Shown: piece after piece, positions 29,998-39,703 of the stretch | Layout of the letters: every line of letters begins with the position of its first letter | How positions within the stretch are numbered: the stretch's first letter is position 1 | Source: SZUA-22 sp963751695 | GTDB lineage: Bacteria; Bacteroidota; Ignavibacteria; Ignavibacteriales; Melioribacteraceae | Assembly: GCA_963751695.1 (NCBI GenBank) | Contig: CAVVVP010000003.1 | Span: 971,399-1,035,398, forward strand | DNA: 64,000 nt | Direction of reading: 5' to 3' | Translations under genes and position numbers: made by a program | Notes under the pieces: model-generated | What the model was told of the DNA's origin: nothing | What the model saw: the letters and a program-made list of their open reading frames with translations, nothing else | Databases searched by the model: none

Positions 29998-30907
29998 GGA
30001 AAGCTTGAATTAATGATCTTGATTCAGTTAAATTAGTTTTATCAATCCAGTTAATTTTAATCCCCTCACGTTCCATTTTTCGAAACCAAGTCATTTGTCT
30101 CTTTGCAAACTTATGAATAGAACTATTCAACTTTTGGAACATATCATTATAGTTAAGTTCTCCCTTGAGGTATCTCCCGACATATTTATATTCAAGACCG
30201 AAGTAGTTAAGTTTTTCAAAAGAAATTCCACTGTTCACTAAAGATTGTACTTCTTCTATCATTCCATTGTCTAATCTATACTTTAGTCTGATAGTTATGT
30301 TGTTTTTAATTTGCTCTCTATTCTCAGGAATCCCTAGTACCAGACTATCAATCTTTGGTCTATTAATTTCCCGTTTTGCAGAATTTTGCTCTGCGACTTG
30401 AATAGCTTTTATTATTCTATCCTTTTCAAGTAGGTCCGTTGTGTTGTGGAGCTCAGTCTTTAACGCAAATAAGGATTCTATTAATTCAATTTCTGTTAAC
30501 TTTTCAAGTTCATTCTTCCTTTCTGAGTTGAAGTTTGTTTCAGATAGCTCATAGTTCTTTATAATTGAATTGATGTATAAACCAGTTCCTCCAACTAAGA
30601 ATGGAAGATGATTTCTATCAATAATATTATGAAAACAATCATAAAACAAACTCTGAAATTTGAATAAATCGAATTCTTCTGTGGGTTCAAGAACATCAAT
30701 TAAATGATAAGGGATTTTCTTCCCATCAATTATATAATCGTCAATGTCTTTCCCAGAACCAATATCCATTCGACGATAAACTTGACGAGAATCGGCTGAA
30801 ATTATTTCACCATTAAATATGTTCGCTAAATTAACTGCAAACCTGGTTTTACCAACTGCGGTAGGACCTAGAACGACGATTAATTTTTGCTTCATCTTTG
30901 TAAGCAA
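29984..30907 (-). CDS. miaA: tRNA dimethylallyltransferase
   Basis: Protein of 307 aa. P-loop GPTAVGKTRFA, IISADSRQVYRRMDIGSGK, HLIDVLEPTEEF, FLVGGTGLYINSII and FAKRQMTWFRK are all MiaA signatures. It adds the isopentenyl group to A37 of tRNAs reading UNN codons. It lies 17 nt after the sensor protein gene and overlaps the downstream GT gene. Confidence 0.95.
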   Translation of the reverse strand: MLTKMKQKLIVVLGPTAVGKTRFAVNLANIFNGEIISADSRQVYRRMDIGSGKDIDDYIIDGKKIPYHLIDVLEPTEEFDLFKFQSLFYDCFHNIIDRNHLPFLVGGTGLYINSIIKNYELSETNFNSERKNELEKLTEIELIESLFALKTELHNTTDLLEKDRIIKAIQVAEQNSAKREINRPKIDSLVLGIPENREQIKNNITIRLKYRLDNGMIEEVQSLVNSGISFEKLNYFGLEYKYVGRYLKGELNYNDMFQKLNSSIHKFAKRQMTWFRKMEREGIKINWIDKTNLTESRSLIQAFLEAE

Positions 30908-30924
30908 ATAAAATCACCGCTAGT

Positions 30925-32631
30925 TTATTTGATTATCGGAAGTGTAACTATCACTGAAGTTCCAATTCCAATGTAACTATTAACTTTAATATACCCGCCA
31001 TGTTCATCAATGATCTTTTTAGTGACCGTTAATCCCAAGCCAGGACCATTCTTCTTTCCATATGACATAAAAGGTTCAAAGATCTTATCCCAGAGGCTTT
31101 CTGGAATTCCACCACCTTTATCGTTGAAGATTATCATGACGTTCTTTTCATCAAGTTTTGTCTTGATCTGAATTACACCTCCGTGAGGCATAGCTTCACA
31201 AGCATTTTTAATGATGTGTTTGAATGCTTGGTAAAAATCTTTGATGTTGAGATTAACCAATACATCCTTGGCATACTCCTTTTCAATCTTACAACTCATA
31301 GATTTTATATAAGAAGTAATTCGACTGGTGAGGTCATCGAGTGTTTCATTTAGATTTACGTATGTACTTTTTACAAGCGCTGGTTCTGAAGAATAATTTG
31401 AAGTAGCTTGAACAAGATCAGTAATATTATTAAGTTCATCTAATAACATGTCAACTATTTGTGAAACTTCTTGATCCATTTCCTTACTATTCAGATGCTC
31501 TGCATATCTTTTACTTATTAATATTGGTTTCTTAATATCTTCAATTAAGAAGTTCGTCATTTTATTTAGTGAAGAAACTCTTTCCGCCTTCAGAAGTTGT
31601 TCTACTAAATCAGAATTCTGTAAAGCTAACGCAACGTGCGTGGAAAGCGAATCAAGAATGTCTTCATCAAGCTTTGAGAAGGTTCCGTTCTTACTATTAA
31701 GAAGCTGAAGAACACTAATTACTTCGCCATCTTTATTCTTTACGGGATAGCAGAGCACACTTTTGGTTTGATATCCGCTAGCGTTATCGTAGCTCATGTC
31801 AAATCGTTCATCTGAATAAGCATCATCTATGTTAACTGTTTCTCCAGATTTGGCAACCCACCCGGCTAGTCCTTCTCCAACCTTTAATCGAATCTCTTTC
31901 GGTTGACTCCCAATTGCAATTTTCGACCATAGTTGGTTCTTGTCTTTTTCTACCAAGTACAGCGTACCTCTATCGGCTCCTGCAAGATCAACGGAAACAT
32001 CAATTATATTCTGAAGCAGATCATCTAAATTAATGTTTGAATTTACAAGATGAGCTGCTTCATTTATTTTTTCTAACTGGTCAATTTTCATATTTAGTAC
32101 CTCTTTGCTCATAACCGCTTTTTCATTTACTTCTTCAGAAGCAGATTCTTCAAGCTGTGGCTCTACCGTTTTTGAGGACTGATCGGTTTGACGTATTCCC
32201 TCAGAATTGGGTGTTGTATTAGCATCTTCTGGACTCAGTGTTAAGACAGTATTATAAATGTTTGAAAAGATCTGCTCATTCTGTTGAGCTAGAAATTCAA
32301 CTTCTTTTTTAGTAAGTTCTAAAATGTAAGAATTCCTAAGAGCAACAACAGTAGTGCTTGAATCATCTTCATTTAGAAATTTTTCCTGACCGAAAAATTC
32401 ATTTTCACGGAAAATAAAAGACTCAGATTTATCATCTCTCTTTCTTATCACATTTATTTCACCCCACATTACCAAAAAGAGTGATGACACAATTTCACCT
32501 TCTCGAAAAAGAATTTCACCTTGGTTTATTGCAATAAAATTTCCCTTGATATCATCTACAACTAAAGAATCAACATCAACTTTACCGAAAAGTTTGTTTT
32601 GCTTTAAAGTTTGAAAAAGTACTCGTTCCAT
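30925..32631 (-). CDS. cNMP-binding - GAF - kinase-like sensor lacking the phospho-His
   Basis: Protein of 568 aa. A cyclic-nucleotide-binding fold is at 15-130 (FREGEIVSSLFLVMWGEINV), a linker with coiled-coil character at 165-195, and a GAF domain at 195-340 (GEGLAGWVAKSGETVNI, VLCYPVKNKDGEVISVLQLL). DHp-like helices at 350-410 carry Glu364 where the phospho-histidine should be (FLIEDIKKPI). The HATPase domain is well kept (HIIKNACEAMPHGG, DKGGGIPESLWDKIFEPF, GPGLGLTVTKKI). It may bind ATP without classical autophosphorylation. No membrane segment is present, so it is cytoplasmic. Partner unknown. Confidence 0.85.
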   Translation of the reverse strand: MERVLFQTLKQNKLFGKVDVDSLVVDDIKGNFIAINQGEILFREGEIVSSLFLVMWGEINVIRKRDDKSESFIFRENEFFGQEKFLNEDDSSTTVVALRNSYILELTKKEVEFLAQQNEQIFSNIYNTVLTLSPEDANTTPNSEGIRQTDQSSKTVEPQLEESASEEVNEKAVMSKEVLNMKIDQLEKINEAAHLVNSNINLDDLLQNIIDVSVDLAGADRGTLYLVEKDKNQLWSKIAIGSQPKEIRLKVGEGLAGWVAKSGETVNIDDAYSDERFDMSYDNASGYQTKSVLCYPVKNKDGEVISVLQLLNSKNGTFSKLDEDILDSLSTHVALALQNSDLVEQLLKAERVSSLNKMTNFLIEDIKKPILISKRYAEHLNSKEMDQEVSQIVDMLLDELNNITDLVQATSNYSSEPALVKSTYVNLNETLDDLTSRITSYIKSMSCKIEKEYAKDVLVNLNIKDFYQAFKHIIKNACEAMPHGGVIQIKTKLDEKNVMIIFNDKGGGIPESLWDKIFEPFMSYGKKNGPGLGLTVTKKIIDEHGGYIKVNSYIGIGTSVIVTLPIIK

Positions 32632-32845
32632 TTGTTTTCTTGAATATTTATAATAAAGTCAAATTTAAACAAAAAATATCGATTCTAAAATCTCATTTTT
32701 GTGCTATAAGATAAAAATATTTCTGGATTAAAAAGGAAATTATAATTTATTAACGATATAGTTTTTTATAATTCTAAAAAATACTATTTTTATATATTTA
32801 TAAAACGATCATCATTTTCATTAAGTTGGCTTTTGAGGTAAATCT

Positions 32846-34261
32846 ATGAAATTTATTTCTGTAATCTTTCTTCTAACTGTTTTATTAAGTCAAACATCAT
32901 TTAGCCAATCATTATATTCAACTTACAAAGATTCTGTTGCTGAAGCCGATACTGGTTATGTACCTGATGAAGCATTGGTGGAAAAAATGAATTCCAGACT
33001 CCCACTTTGGATACCTTTATTAGAATCTGTCGGATTGAACCTTGCACTTGGTGCGTTCAATGCTTATGTAATGGATTCTGAATTTGCCAAGATCAGTTTT
33101 AAATCCGTTGAGCATAATTTTGAAAGAGGGTGGTCAACTGATGCAGACGAGCTTACTACAAATATGTTTGCCCATCCTTTTCATGGGTCAATTTATTATA
33201 ACCTTGCGAGATCAAGCGGTTATAATTATTGGACCTCTCTTGGTGTAGCAGCTTTCGGAAGTTGGCAATGGGAATTCTTTATGGAGATTGAACCACCAGC
33301 ACTAAACGACTGGGTAATGACATCATATGGTGGGTCCATGATAGGCGAAATGTTCTATCGTTTCTCTAACCTAATAATTGATGAAAGTGCTACAGGTGGT
33401 GAAAGAGTATGGAGAGAGATCGGTGCCGGAATTTTCAACCCCGGAAGAGTATTTAACAGATTAATTACGGGTAGAACTGGAAGGGTAACAAATGAGAAAT
33501 TATATGAAAGACAGCCATTTGTTGGAGAGCTTGCTATAGGAGGCAATGCTGTTGCTGAAGGTACGAATTTTGAAAATTCTGAAGAGAATCTGATGCTTAC
33601 GGCAGAGATCTTTTATGGTAGATTATTTCAAAAAAAATCGTTCAAGCCGTTTGATTACTTCAGATGGAATGCTGCTTTTAATTTTTTTGGAGAACAGCCA
33701 CTTATAAGTCAATTTCGAATTGTGAATATATTTGCTGGTAAGTCCTCAAAAATGGGGAGTGGTAGATTTTTATACGGTGCATTTGGCCATTACGATTTTC
33801 TTAATAATACTGTTTATGAAATTGGCGCCGCTAGTGTAGGTGCCAGCATAGGTTATCAAACTTCACATAAAAGTTCAACTCAATTTTCTGGGATGCTTCA
33901 CGGAGCAGTTATTTTAATGGGAGCCGCGAACTCAGACTATGTACCAGAAGTTGAATTTTTAGATTCTGCAAGAACATACAATATGGGACCTGGCGCGCAC
34001 TTCAAATTAGAGACAGTTCTAAGATTTCCGTTTGGTGCTTTGTCATTGGATTACAGTATATGGTGGATTCATACTTGGGATGGAGCAATGGGAGATGAGT
34101 ATATAGGAGTAATATCACCAAAATTCAGAATTCGTATATATAAAGAATTGTTTATTGGTTTAGAGTATCTATTTTACAGTCGTTATGGCAAGTATGATGA
34201 TTATCCTGATAGAACAGTCTACAATAATGAAGCAAGAACTTTCATTGGATATTCATTCTAG
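32846..34261 (+). CDS. DUF3943 outer-membrane protein
   Basis: Protein of 471 aa with signal peptide (KFISVIFLLTVLLSQTSFSQ). The DUF3943 core is NMFAHPFHGSIYYNLARSSG to MTSYGGSMIGEMFYR (about residues 105-180). The last 250 residues alternate polar and aromatic/hydrophobic positions and end in an aromatic residue (FIGYSF), as outer-membrane beta-barrels do. A second DUF3943 gene lies at 39704. Function is unknown. Confidence 0.8.
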   Translation: MKFISVIFLLTVLLSQTSFSQSLYSTYKDSVAEADTGYVPDEALVEKMNSRLPLWIPLLESVGLNLALGAFNAYVMDSEFAKISFKSVEHNFERGWSTDADELTTNMFAHPFHGSIYYNLARSSGYNYWTSLGVAAFGSWQWEFFMEIEPPALNDWVMTSYGGSMIGEMFYRFSNLIIDESATGGERVWREIGAGIFNPGRVFNRLITGRTGRVTNEKLYERQPFVGELAIGGNAVAEGTNFENSEENLMLTAEIFYGRLFQKKSFKPFDYFRWNAAFNFFGEQPLISQFRIVNIFAGKSSKMGSGRFLYGAFGHYDFLNNTVYEIGAASVGASIGYQTSHKSSTQFSGMLHGAVILMGAANSDYVPEVEFLDSARTYNMGPGAHFKLETVLRFPFGALSLDYSIWWIHTWDGAMGDEYIGVISPKFRIRIYKELFIGLEYLFYSRYGKYDDYPDRTVYNNEARTFIGYSF

Positions 34262-34307
34262 AAAGAATGGAATTATAATTGAACATCAAAAAAAATGGGT
34301 TTGAATT

Positions 34308-34892
34308 ATGAAAAAATTTTTATTGATTTTCATTTCATTTAGCATTGTAATTATTGGACAAACCAATAAGAGTGAAACTGTTATATCTATAAAGGGATCT
34401 ACAATTAATAACATTGGTGAACTTAAAGATATTTGGAACACCGGTAATGGTTTGTACGTAAGTTATGAGAATATATCGGTTGCGAACCAATTTTCCTATA
34501 TGTTTCAAGTTGGTTATATGACATTTAATGAAAATCCTGACCATCAGTCACAGGGAGATGATGCCAATTTTGACATTATTCCCATCCAGGTTGGTGGAAG
34601 ATATTATGTAGTGCTTCACAGATTTCGACCATTTTTTGCAGCGATGGCAGGAGCAAATATTATTAGTTCTAAATATCCGCTTATGCCAGCACATGAGGAA
34701 GGTGGAGAAGATATGTACTCAGGTACTTTTACCAAGTTAAATTTTCAGGTTGGTGCCGGATTAGCGGTAAAGCTAGTCAGTAATCTTCAAATCGAAATTC
34801 TTGCAATGTATAATTCACATATATTGGATGCACCAACTCATTATAATATTACTGGATTAGAACTTGGCGCTGGAATAAATTGGGGATGGTAA
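34308..34892 (+). CDS. outer-membrane beta-barrel protein
   Basis: Protein of 194 aa with an N-terminal signal (KKFLLIFISFSIVIIGQ) and beta strands rich in Gly and aromatics (YMFQVGYMTFNE, IQVGGRYYVVLHRFRPFFA, LNFQVGAGLAVKLVSNLQIE), ending GLELGAGINWGW with a terminal Trp. OmpW/PorT-like barrel with no specific family recognised. It starts 46 nt after the DUF3943 gene, likely in the same transcript. Confidence 0.7.
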   Translation: MKKFLLIFISFSIVIIGQTNKSETVISIKGSTINNIGELKDIWNTGNGLYVSYENISVANQFSYMFQVGYMTFNENPDHQSQGDDANFDIIPIQVGGRYYVVLHRFRPFFAAMAGANIISSKYPLMPAHEEGGEDMYSGTFTKLNFQVGAGLAVKLVSNLQIEILAMYNSHILDAPTHYNITGLELGAGINWGW

Positions 34893-34909
34893 GGATAATA
34901 TTGGAATAA

Positions 34910-34996
34910 TTATTTAAAGAAAACCGCCATATCCTCCCAAAAGTAAATCAGACCTACAATAAAAATGAAAATTATTATTAAGCTCAAACGTTTCAT
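34910..34996 (-). CDS. tiny 28-aa single-pass membrane peptide
   Basis: A short open frame beginning MKRLSLIIIFIFIVGLIYFW and ending WEDMAVFFK: a positive N-terminus, one hydrophobic segment and a short acidic/aromatic tail. Its ATG comes 3 nt after the stop of the 62-aa gene upstream. There is no clear ribosome site of its own, so translation would depend on coupling. Tentative. Confidence 0.35.
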   Translation of the reverse strand: MKRLSLIIIFIFIVGLIYFWEDMAVFFK

Positions 34997-34999
34997 GAA

Positions 35000-35188
35000 C
35001 TAGTTTAATATTATATAAACAAATGGTATATCAATTTCATGATTGAGTTCATCGTACTCGAAATTTTCTGGTAAAGTTGAATCAATATTGGATTGAATAT
35101 CTTTTTCAATTCTTTTAGACCATTCTTTCTGTCTATCCCATAAGATCTGTTCAACCGCTTTTTTAAAGTCTTTAAATTCTGCGTCCAT
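35000..35188 (-). CDS. small hypothetical protein, 62 aa
   Basis: Mostly charged and helical (MDAEFKDFKKAVEQILWDRQ, KEWSKRIEKDIQSNID), with an acidic C-terminal third ending in hydrophobic residues. No family is recognised. It is the middle of three consecutive tiny minus-strand frames (35257-35370, 35000-35188, 34910-34996), the outer two being single-pass membrane peptides. Confidence 0.45.
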   Translation of the reverse strand: MDAEFKDFKKAVEQILWDRQKEWSKRIEKDIQSNIDSTLPENFEYDELNHEIDIPFVYIILN

Positions 35189-35256
35189 AGTATTTTACCA
35201 AGAGTTGTTATAACCGAAATTAAGTTGTTGTTTAAGTAATTATTACAATCACATTT

Positions 35257-35370
35257 CTACTTATTCTGGTCATTTTTGATTCTGATGGGCTTCAAATTAT
35301 AAATGAAAACCCACAAAATGGCAAAAATTAAGAGAATAATTGATGATCCAAATAGTAGTTTGGTGCTCAT
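35257..35370 (-). CDS. tiny 37-aa single-pass membrane peptide
   Basis: An open frame starting MSTKLLFGSSIILLIFAILW, followed by a short positively charged cytoplasmic-type tail (PIRIKNDQNK). It is one membrane helix with a normal topology signal. There is no strong ribosome site. It precedes the 62-aa gene by 68 nt. Coding is inferred only from the membrane-protein character. Confidence 0.35.
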   Translation of the reverse strand: MSTKLLFGSSIILLIFAILWVFIYNLKPIRIKNDQNK

Positions 35371-35576
35371 TTTCTGTTTATACTCATTTTTTTCTAAATG
35401 TTAGAACTAATGTTCAACAATCGTTCCAAACATTGTCGTTTTAGAATATTGTAATTATTGGATTATTAACACTACTTGGTTAATTTGGGGGCTAATTTTA
35501 GACCAATGTTGATCAGGCAAGTTTTTTTGAGTAAGAATTAATTACATGGTAATAAAAAACAAATAGAGGTTTGGAT
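35371..35576 (+). promoter_or_regulatory. intergenic region upstream of the symporter
   Basis: About 205 nt without a gene, between the divergent tiny minus-strand frames and the symporter. It presumably holds the symporter promoter. I see no repeat, operator or riboswitch-like fold in it. Confidence 0.3.
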
Positions 35577-37214
35577 ATGACGTTTTCTACCGCAGATTAT
35601 GTCGTTTTTCTTGTCTATATCGTAGCAATTATTTCGATGGGGCTCTATGTTTCTAGATCAAAAAAGGGGCATGAAAAAGACACAAAAGATTATTTTCTTG
35701 CAAGCAAATCCCTTCCTTGGTGGGCCATAGGGGCCTCACTGATTGCAGCAAATATTTCTGCTGAACAATTTATTGGGATGTCTGGTTCAGGTTTTGCAAT
35801 AGGACTCGCAATTGCATCTTATGAGTGGATGGCTGCGATAACACTAATAATTGTGGGTAAGTTTTTTCTTCCAGTTTTTATTGAAAAGGGTCTTTATACA
35901 ATTCCAGAATTTATTGAGAAAAGGTACAGTACAAATCTAAAAACGATTCTTGCTGTTTTCTGGGTTGCACTCTTCATTTTTGTAAATTTAACTTCCGTTC
36001 TCTTCTTGGGTGGAAAAGCTATTGATACGATAATAGGTACTGGTGATGGAAGTTTGATCGTTTATGCGATCCTTGGGTTAGCTTTTATTGCTGCGGCATA
36101 TTCTCTATATGGAGGATTATCGGCTGTTGCTTGGACTGATGTTGTTCAAGTTGCACTATTAGTTGTTGGCGGTTTAATAACCTCAATAATTGCACTAAAT
36201 GCTGTTACTCCAGAAGGTGGAATTATTAATGGATTATTTCATGTTTTTGATTCAGCTGGTGAAAAATTTCACATGATCCTATCAAAAGATAATCCAGAAT
36301 TTTATAATCTTCCCGGCATTGCAGTTCTGATTGGTGGAATGTGGGTAGCAAATCTTTACTACTGGGGATTTAATCAATACATAATTCAACGAACCCTTGC
36401 TGCAAAGTCCCTCTCAGAAGCACAAAGAGGAATTGCTTTCGCTGCATTTCTTAAAATGATCATCCCACTAATTGTTGTGATTCCAGGAATTGTAGCGTAT
36501 GTAATATTTACGCAACCGGAAGGAACAGCAATTATCCCAGGAGTTCAGGAAGCGTTTACAAATGCAAATGGAAGCATCAATTACGATAAAGCTTATCCTT
36601 GGTTAATCTCAGTTTTTATTCCTGTTGGATTAAAGGGATTAGTATTAGCTGCCTTAGTTGCAGCAATTGTTTCTTCACTCGCTTCTATGCTCAATTCAAC
36701 TTCGACAATTTTTACAATGGATATCTATAAACCATACTTAGGAAATGGCGCTACAGAAAAAAAATTAGTGTCAGTTGGTAGAATTGTTGCTGCAGCTGCG
36801 TTAGTCATTGCAGTTCTTTTAGCACCTCTGCTTGGAAGCATACCGCAAATGTTTCAATACATCCAAGAATATACTGGTTTGGTTAGTCCAGGTGTATTAG
36901 CTGTATTCTTACTAGGACTATTCTGGAAAAAAACAACTAACAAAGGTGCAATTATTGGAATTATATCTTCAATATTTGTTGCTTTACTGCTGAAAAGTAC
37001 TGTGGTTGATCTTCCATTTATTGATCAGATGTTCTATACATTGATAATAACGATGGCTGTCATAGCAGGAGTAAGTTTAACAACTTCACCTGATGTCGAT
37101 GACCCAAAAGGGATCAAACTTACCTCAAAATTATTTATTACGGATTCTATATTTAATATAAGTGCTTATGCAATACTAATTATGCTTGTGGTTCTGTATG
37201 CAGTTTTTTGGTAG
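35577..37214 (+). CDS. sodium/solute symporter (SSS/SGLT family)
   Basis: Protein of about 545 aa with some 14 membrane segments: KDTKDYFLASKSLPWWAIG, ANISAEQFIGMSGSGFAIG, YSLYGGLSAVAWTDVVQ, YYWGFNQYIIQRTLAAKS and ALVAAIVSSLASMLNSTSTI are all SGLT-type sugar/solute symporter signatures. It imports a sugar or related solute with Na+. A TTG two codons earlier keeps the frame open, but the ATG at 35577 is spaced correctly from AGAGG and is preferred. It stands alone. Confidence 0.92.
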   Translation: MTFSTADYVVFLVYIVAIISMGLYVSRSKKGHEKDTKDYFLASKSLPWWAIGASLIAANISAEQFIGMSGSGFAIGLAIASYEWMAAITLIIVGKFFLPVFIEKGLYTIPEFIEKRYSTNLKTILAVFWVALFIFVNLTSVLFLGGKAIDTIIGTGDGSLIVYAILGLAFIAAAYSLYGGLSAVAWTDVVQVALLVVGGLITSIIALNAVTPEGGIINGLFHVFDSAGEKFHMILSKDNPEFYNLPGIAVLIGGMWVANLYYWGFNQYIIQRTLAAKSLSEAQRGIAFAAFLKMIIPLIVVIPGIVAYVIFTQPEGTAIIPGVQEAFTNANGSINYDKAYPWLISVFIPVGLKGLVLAALVAAIVSSLASMLNSTSTIFTMDIYKPYLGNGATEKKLVSVGRIVAAAALVIAVLLAPLLGSIPQMFQYIQEYTGLVSPGVLAVFLLGLFWKKTTNKGAIIGIISSIFVALLLKSTVVDLPFIDQMFYTLIITMAVIAGVSLTTSPDVDDPKGIKLTSKLFITDSIFNISAYAILIMLVVLYAVFW

Positions 37215-37327
37215 TGAATTTTAAGGAGTACTATGAAAAAGCACTCTAATTTTGAAGAATAATTTGATATTAGTTTTTATTTTAATAAACTTAGATTTAA
37301 ATTTTGCACATATTGGGTTTTATTCTG

Positions 37328-37978
37328 ATGTTCAAATTAAGCACCCGTATTCTGGTACTTACATTTTTAATGATTCTGAATTTACAGATCAATGCCCAAT
37401 TTTCGGTTGGATTAATTGGAAATTTAAGTAGTAGTTCTCTATCCGGCAATTCACCTCCAAGCACAGAGTATAATAGTTTGGTTGGTTTTGGTGGAGGACT
37501 AATGTTGGATTACAAAGCTACCGATGAAGTTACTGTAAGTATTCAACCAATGTTTTTACCAAAAGGAACAACAGTTTCTTATGATCTTCCCAGTTATGAA
37601 GAACAAAGAGATAGCCTCAATTTGAATCTTTCCTATTTCAGCTTACCAATTATGGTAAAGGTAGTTGCGAGCAAAGTTGTTTATGTAACGGGAGGATTCG
37701 AGTTTGATTATTTACAAAGCGCAAAATCTACTTTGGTTAATATCGATTCCGAGAATGAAGTAACAGATCTGATAGAATCCTTAGATGTATCCGCAAACTT
37801 TGGTGTTGGATTTTCATTTGAGGTTTCTGCAATTGAGTTATTTTTTGAATTAAGATACTCTATTGGATTACTTAATGCTAGCAATATTCCTGCAGATGAT
37901 GAGATTGATATTCCACCTGAGTTTAAAAATACATCAACACAGTTGTTATTTGGAATAATGTACCCATTCGGAGAGTAA
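37328..37978 (+). CDS. outer-membrane beta-barrel protein (PorT-like)
   Basis: Protein of about 216 aa. From the ATG at 37328 the product has a signal peptide (FKLSTRILVLTFLMILNL, ending NAQ). Then come beta strands such as GFGGGLMLDYKATDEVTVSI, LSYFSLPIMVKVVASKVVYV and FFELRYSIGLLNAS, ending in MYPFGE. The frame is also open from a TTG at 37304, but that adds residues in front of the signal peptide. It is followed 3 nt later by another barrel gene. Confidence 0.7.
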   Translation: MFKLSTRILVLTFLMILNLQINAQFSVGLIGNLSSSSLSGNSPPSTEYNSLVGFGGGLMLDYKATDEVTVSIQPMFLPKGTTVSYDLPSYEEQRDSLNLNLSYFSLPIMVKVVASKVVYVTGGFEFDYLQSAKSTLVNIDSENEVTDLIESLDVSANFGVGFSFEVSAIELFFELRYSIGLLNASNIPADDEIDIPPEFKNTSTQLLFGIMYPFGE

Positions 37979-37981
37979 TTC

Positions 37982-38977
37982 TTGTTTAGAAACAAATTAC
38001 ATATTTTTAGAATTCGAAGTACTTTCATTATAAGTTTTCTATTTGTTTTTTCCAATATTGCATTGTATGGTCAAGATATTAAGGAAATAGAGACTAATGA
38101 AATTAAATTACCTGTACTAAATAACCATAAATTTATAACAAATTCTCAAACTCGCTCTCCTTTTATAAAAACTTATTATAAAAACACACTTGGAATTGGT
38201 CGAGCCCTCGATCTGCAACTTCCAATTTTAGACCTTGATGGTAATCCCATCTTAGGGCTTAGAGGAAACTTATTATTTATTGGTTTAGATTTTGAGTATC
38301 AGTATGCTGTAAACGACTGGTTAGCTATCTGGTTAAATTACGGAATTATTAGTAGAATTGGTGATGGTCCACAAGCATTACTAGCTCAGGGAGTAAATGC
38401 TACCACGAGCTCAGAATTAGGATGGATGTTTAAGCTTCTTGAAACGAAAAAAGTATTTCTGTCAACAACGCTAATCATTTGGAATAGTAGCGGCACAATA
38501 ATAAATTTCTATGATTATCTTAAAAGAATAATAGAAGAAGGTGAAGTAGCTCCTGATAATCAACTAGTGATAACTAGAAATTTTATTCAGCTTGGCGGAG
38601 GTTTTCGCTTTGCATGGGCAGCAAGTGATTTATTCGGTGTAAATGCCCTGACTGAATTTGCATATGGAGAATCAGTTGATAGAAGAAACGAAAAAGAACT
38701 TTTTTATAACCTTGCAGTTTCTACAGATTTTGATTTAAATAATGTTGCAAAAGTTCCTATCGGTTTTGCATTAGGACTTAAAATTAATTCATTCCTGTCT
38801 GGGAGTGATACATCTATTAAAGGAAAAGTTACCTCGATATTTCTTAAAACCGCTTATACTGGAGAAGATGATTTTCTGATAGGGATTGACTTTGTTTGGA
38901 GAAAAATGCCAATGAGTCAAATTGATCAGACTCTCTACGGGGGCTCTCTCAATCTCAATGTAGATTACTATTTTTAA
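37982..38977 (+). CDS. hypothetical outer-membrane protein
   Basis: Protein of 331 aa starting at a TTG 3 nt after the previous gene. It has a signal peptide (STFIISFLFVFSNIALYGQ), then many amphipathic strands (LFIGLDFEYQYAVNDWLAIW, NFIQLGGGFRFAWAASDLFG, TAYTGEDDFLIGIDFVWRK) ending LNLNVDYYF with a terminal Phe. It looks like a 12- to 14-stranded barrel. No family is recognised. Confidence 0.65.
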   Translation: MFRNKLHIFRIRSTFIISFLFVFSNIALYGQDIKEIETNEIKLPVLNNHKFITNSQTRSPFIKTYYKNTLGIGRALDLQLPILDLDGNPILGLRGNLLFIGLDFEYQYAVNDWLAIWLNYGIISRIGDGPQALLAQGVNATTSSELGWMFKLLETKKVFLSTTLIIWNSSGTIINFYDYLKRIIEEGEVAPDNQLVITRNFIQLGGGFRFAWAASDLFGVNALTEFAYGESVDRRNEKELFYNLAVSTDFDLNNVAKVPIGFALGLKINSFLSGSDTSIKGKVTSIFLKTAYTGEDDFLIGIDFVWRKMPMSQIDQTLYGGSLNLNVDYYF

Positions 38978-39103
38978 AAACCTCTAAATTCTATTAATAA
39001 TAACTTAATTATAGATTGATACAAATCTAACTCGGAGATATTGTCATATTTATTAAAAATTATTAAATTCGAAGTCATTTTAAAATAAATTAGGAGAATT
39101 AAG

Positions 39104-39544
39104 TTGAAAAAATTATTACTAATCATATCTATTCTCTTCGTATCAGTTTCTATTTCTAATGCGCAAGAGCTCGGCATTAGATTTGGTGATTCAGCCGGCA
39201 GTAATAATGTCGCAGTTGATGGGATTATAGGTTTAGGCAGTTTTAGTAGAATACACGGAGACGTAACTTTCGGAAATGGAGTTGGTATCGATGCAATCTG
39301 GGATTTTATATACCAACCATTAGGAGGAGAAGCCTTTCACTGGTATGCTGGTGTAGGTGCTTTTACTGTTCTTGACTCATATTTTCAACTTGGTATTACC
39401 GGCGAAGTTGGATTAGAATATACATTTAATGGTGTTCCTATCTCGATAAGTGCTGATTGGCGTCCATACTTCAGATTAGTGGAAGATACAAATTTCTGGG
39501 CCGGGGGTTTTGGTCTAAACGTTAGATATGTATTTGGTAAGTAG
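39104..39544 (+). CDS. small outer-membrane protein, TTG start
   Basis: Protein of 146 aa. TAGGAG at 39091-39096 is correctly spaced for a TTG start at 39104. The signal peptide is KKLLLIISILFVSVSISNAQ. The mature part is Gly-rich beta (GDSAGSNNVAVDGIIGLGSF, WYAGVGAFTVLDSYFQ, LNVRYVFGK), a short 8-stranded-type barrel. Confidence 0.7.
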   Translation: MKKLLLIISILFVSVSISNAQELGIRFGDSAGSNNVAVDGIIGLGSFSRIHGDVTFGNGVGIDAIWDFIYQPLGGEAFHWYAGVGAFTVLDSYFQLGITGEVGLEYTFNGVPISISADWRPYFRLVEDTNFWAGGFGLNVRYVFGK

Positions 39545-39551
39545 TATTTTA

Positions 39552-39587
39552 TCAGAAGCTTCTGTATTCATTCGCAGGAGCTTCTGA
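39552..39587 (+). terminator. 13-bp hairpin after the small barrel gene
   Basis: TCAGAAGCTTCTG (39552-39564) pairs with CAGGAGCTTCTGA (39575-39587) with one G-U pair and a 10-nt loop, 8 nt after the stop codon. The U-tract downstream is weak, so termination may be partial. Confidence 0.6.
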
Positions 39588-39703
39588 AGATTTGACGCAT
39601 TTCTAGTTTCTTATTATTCCCCTTCTATTCAATTTTTTGTGAAGATTAACCATTTTTTCCCTAGATTTATGCTACAGAAATCCGTAGAAAGAGATATTTT
39701 GAA

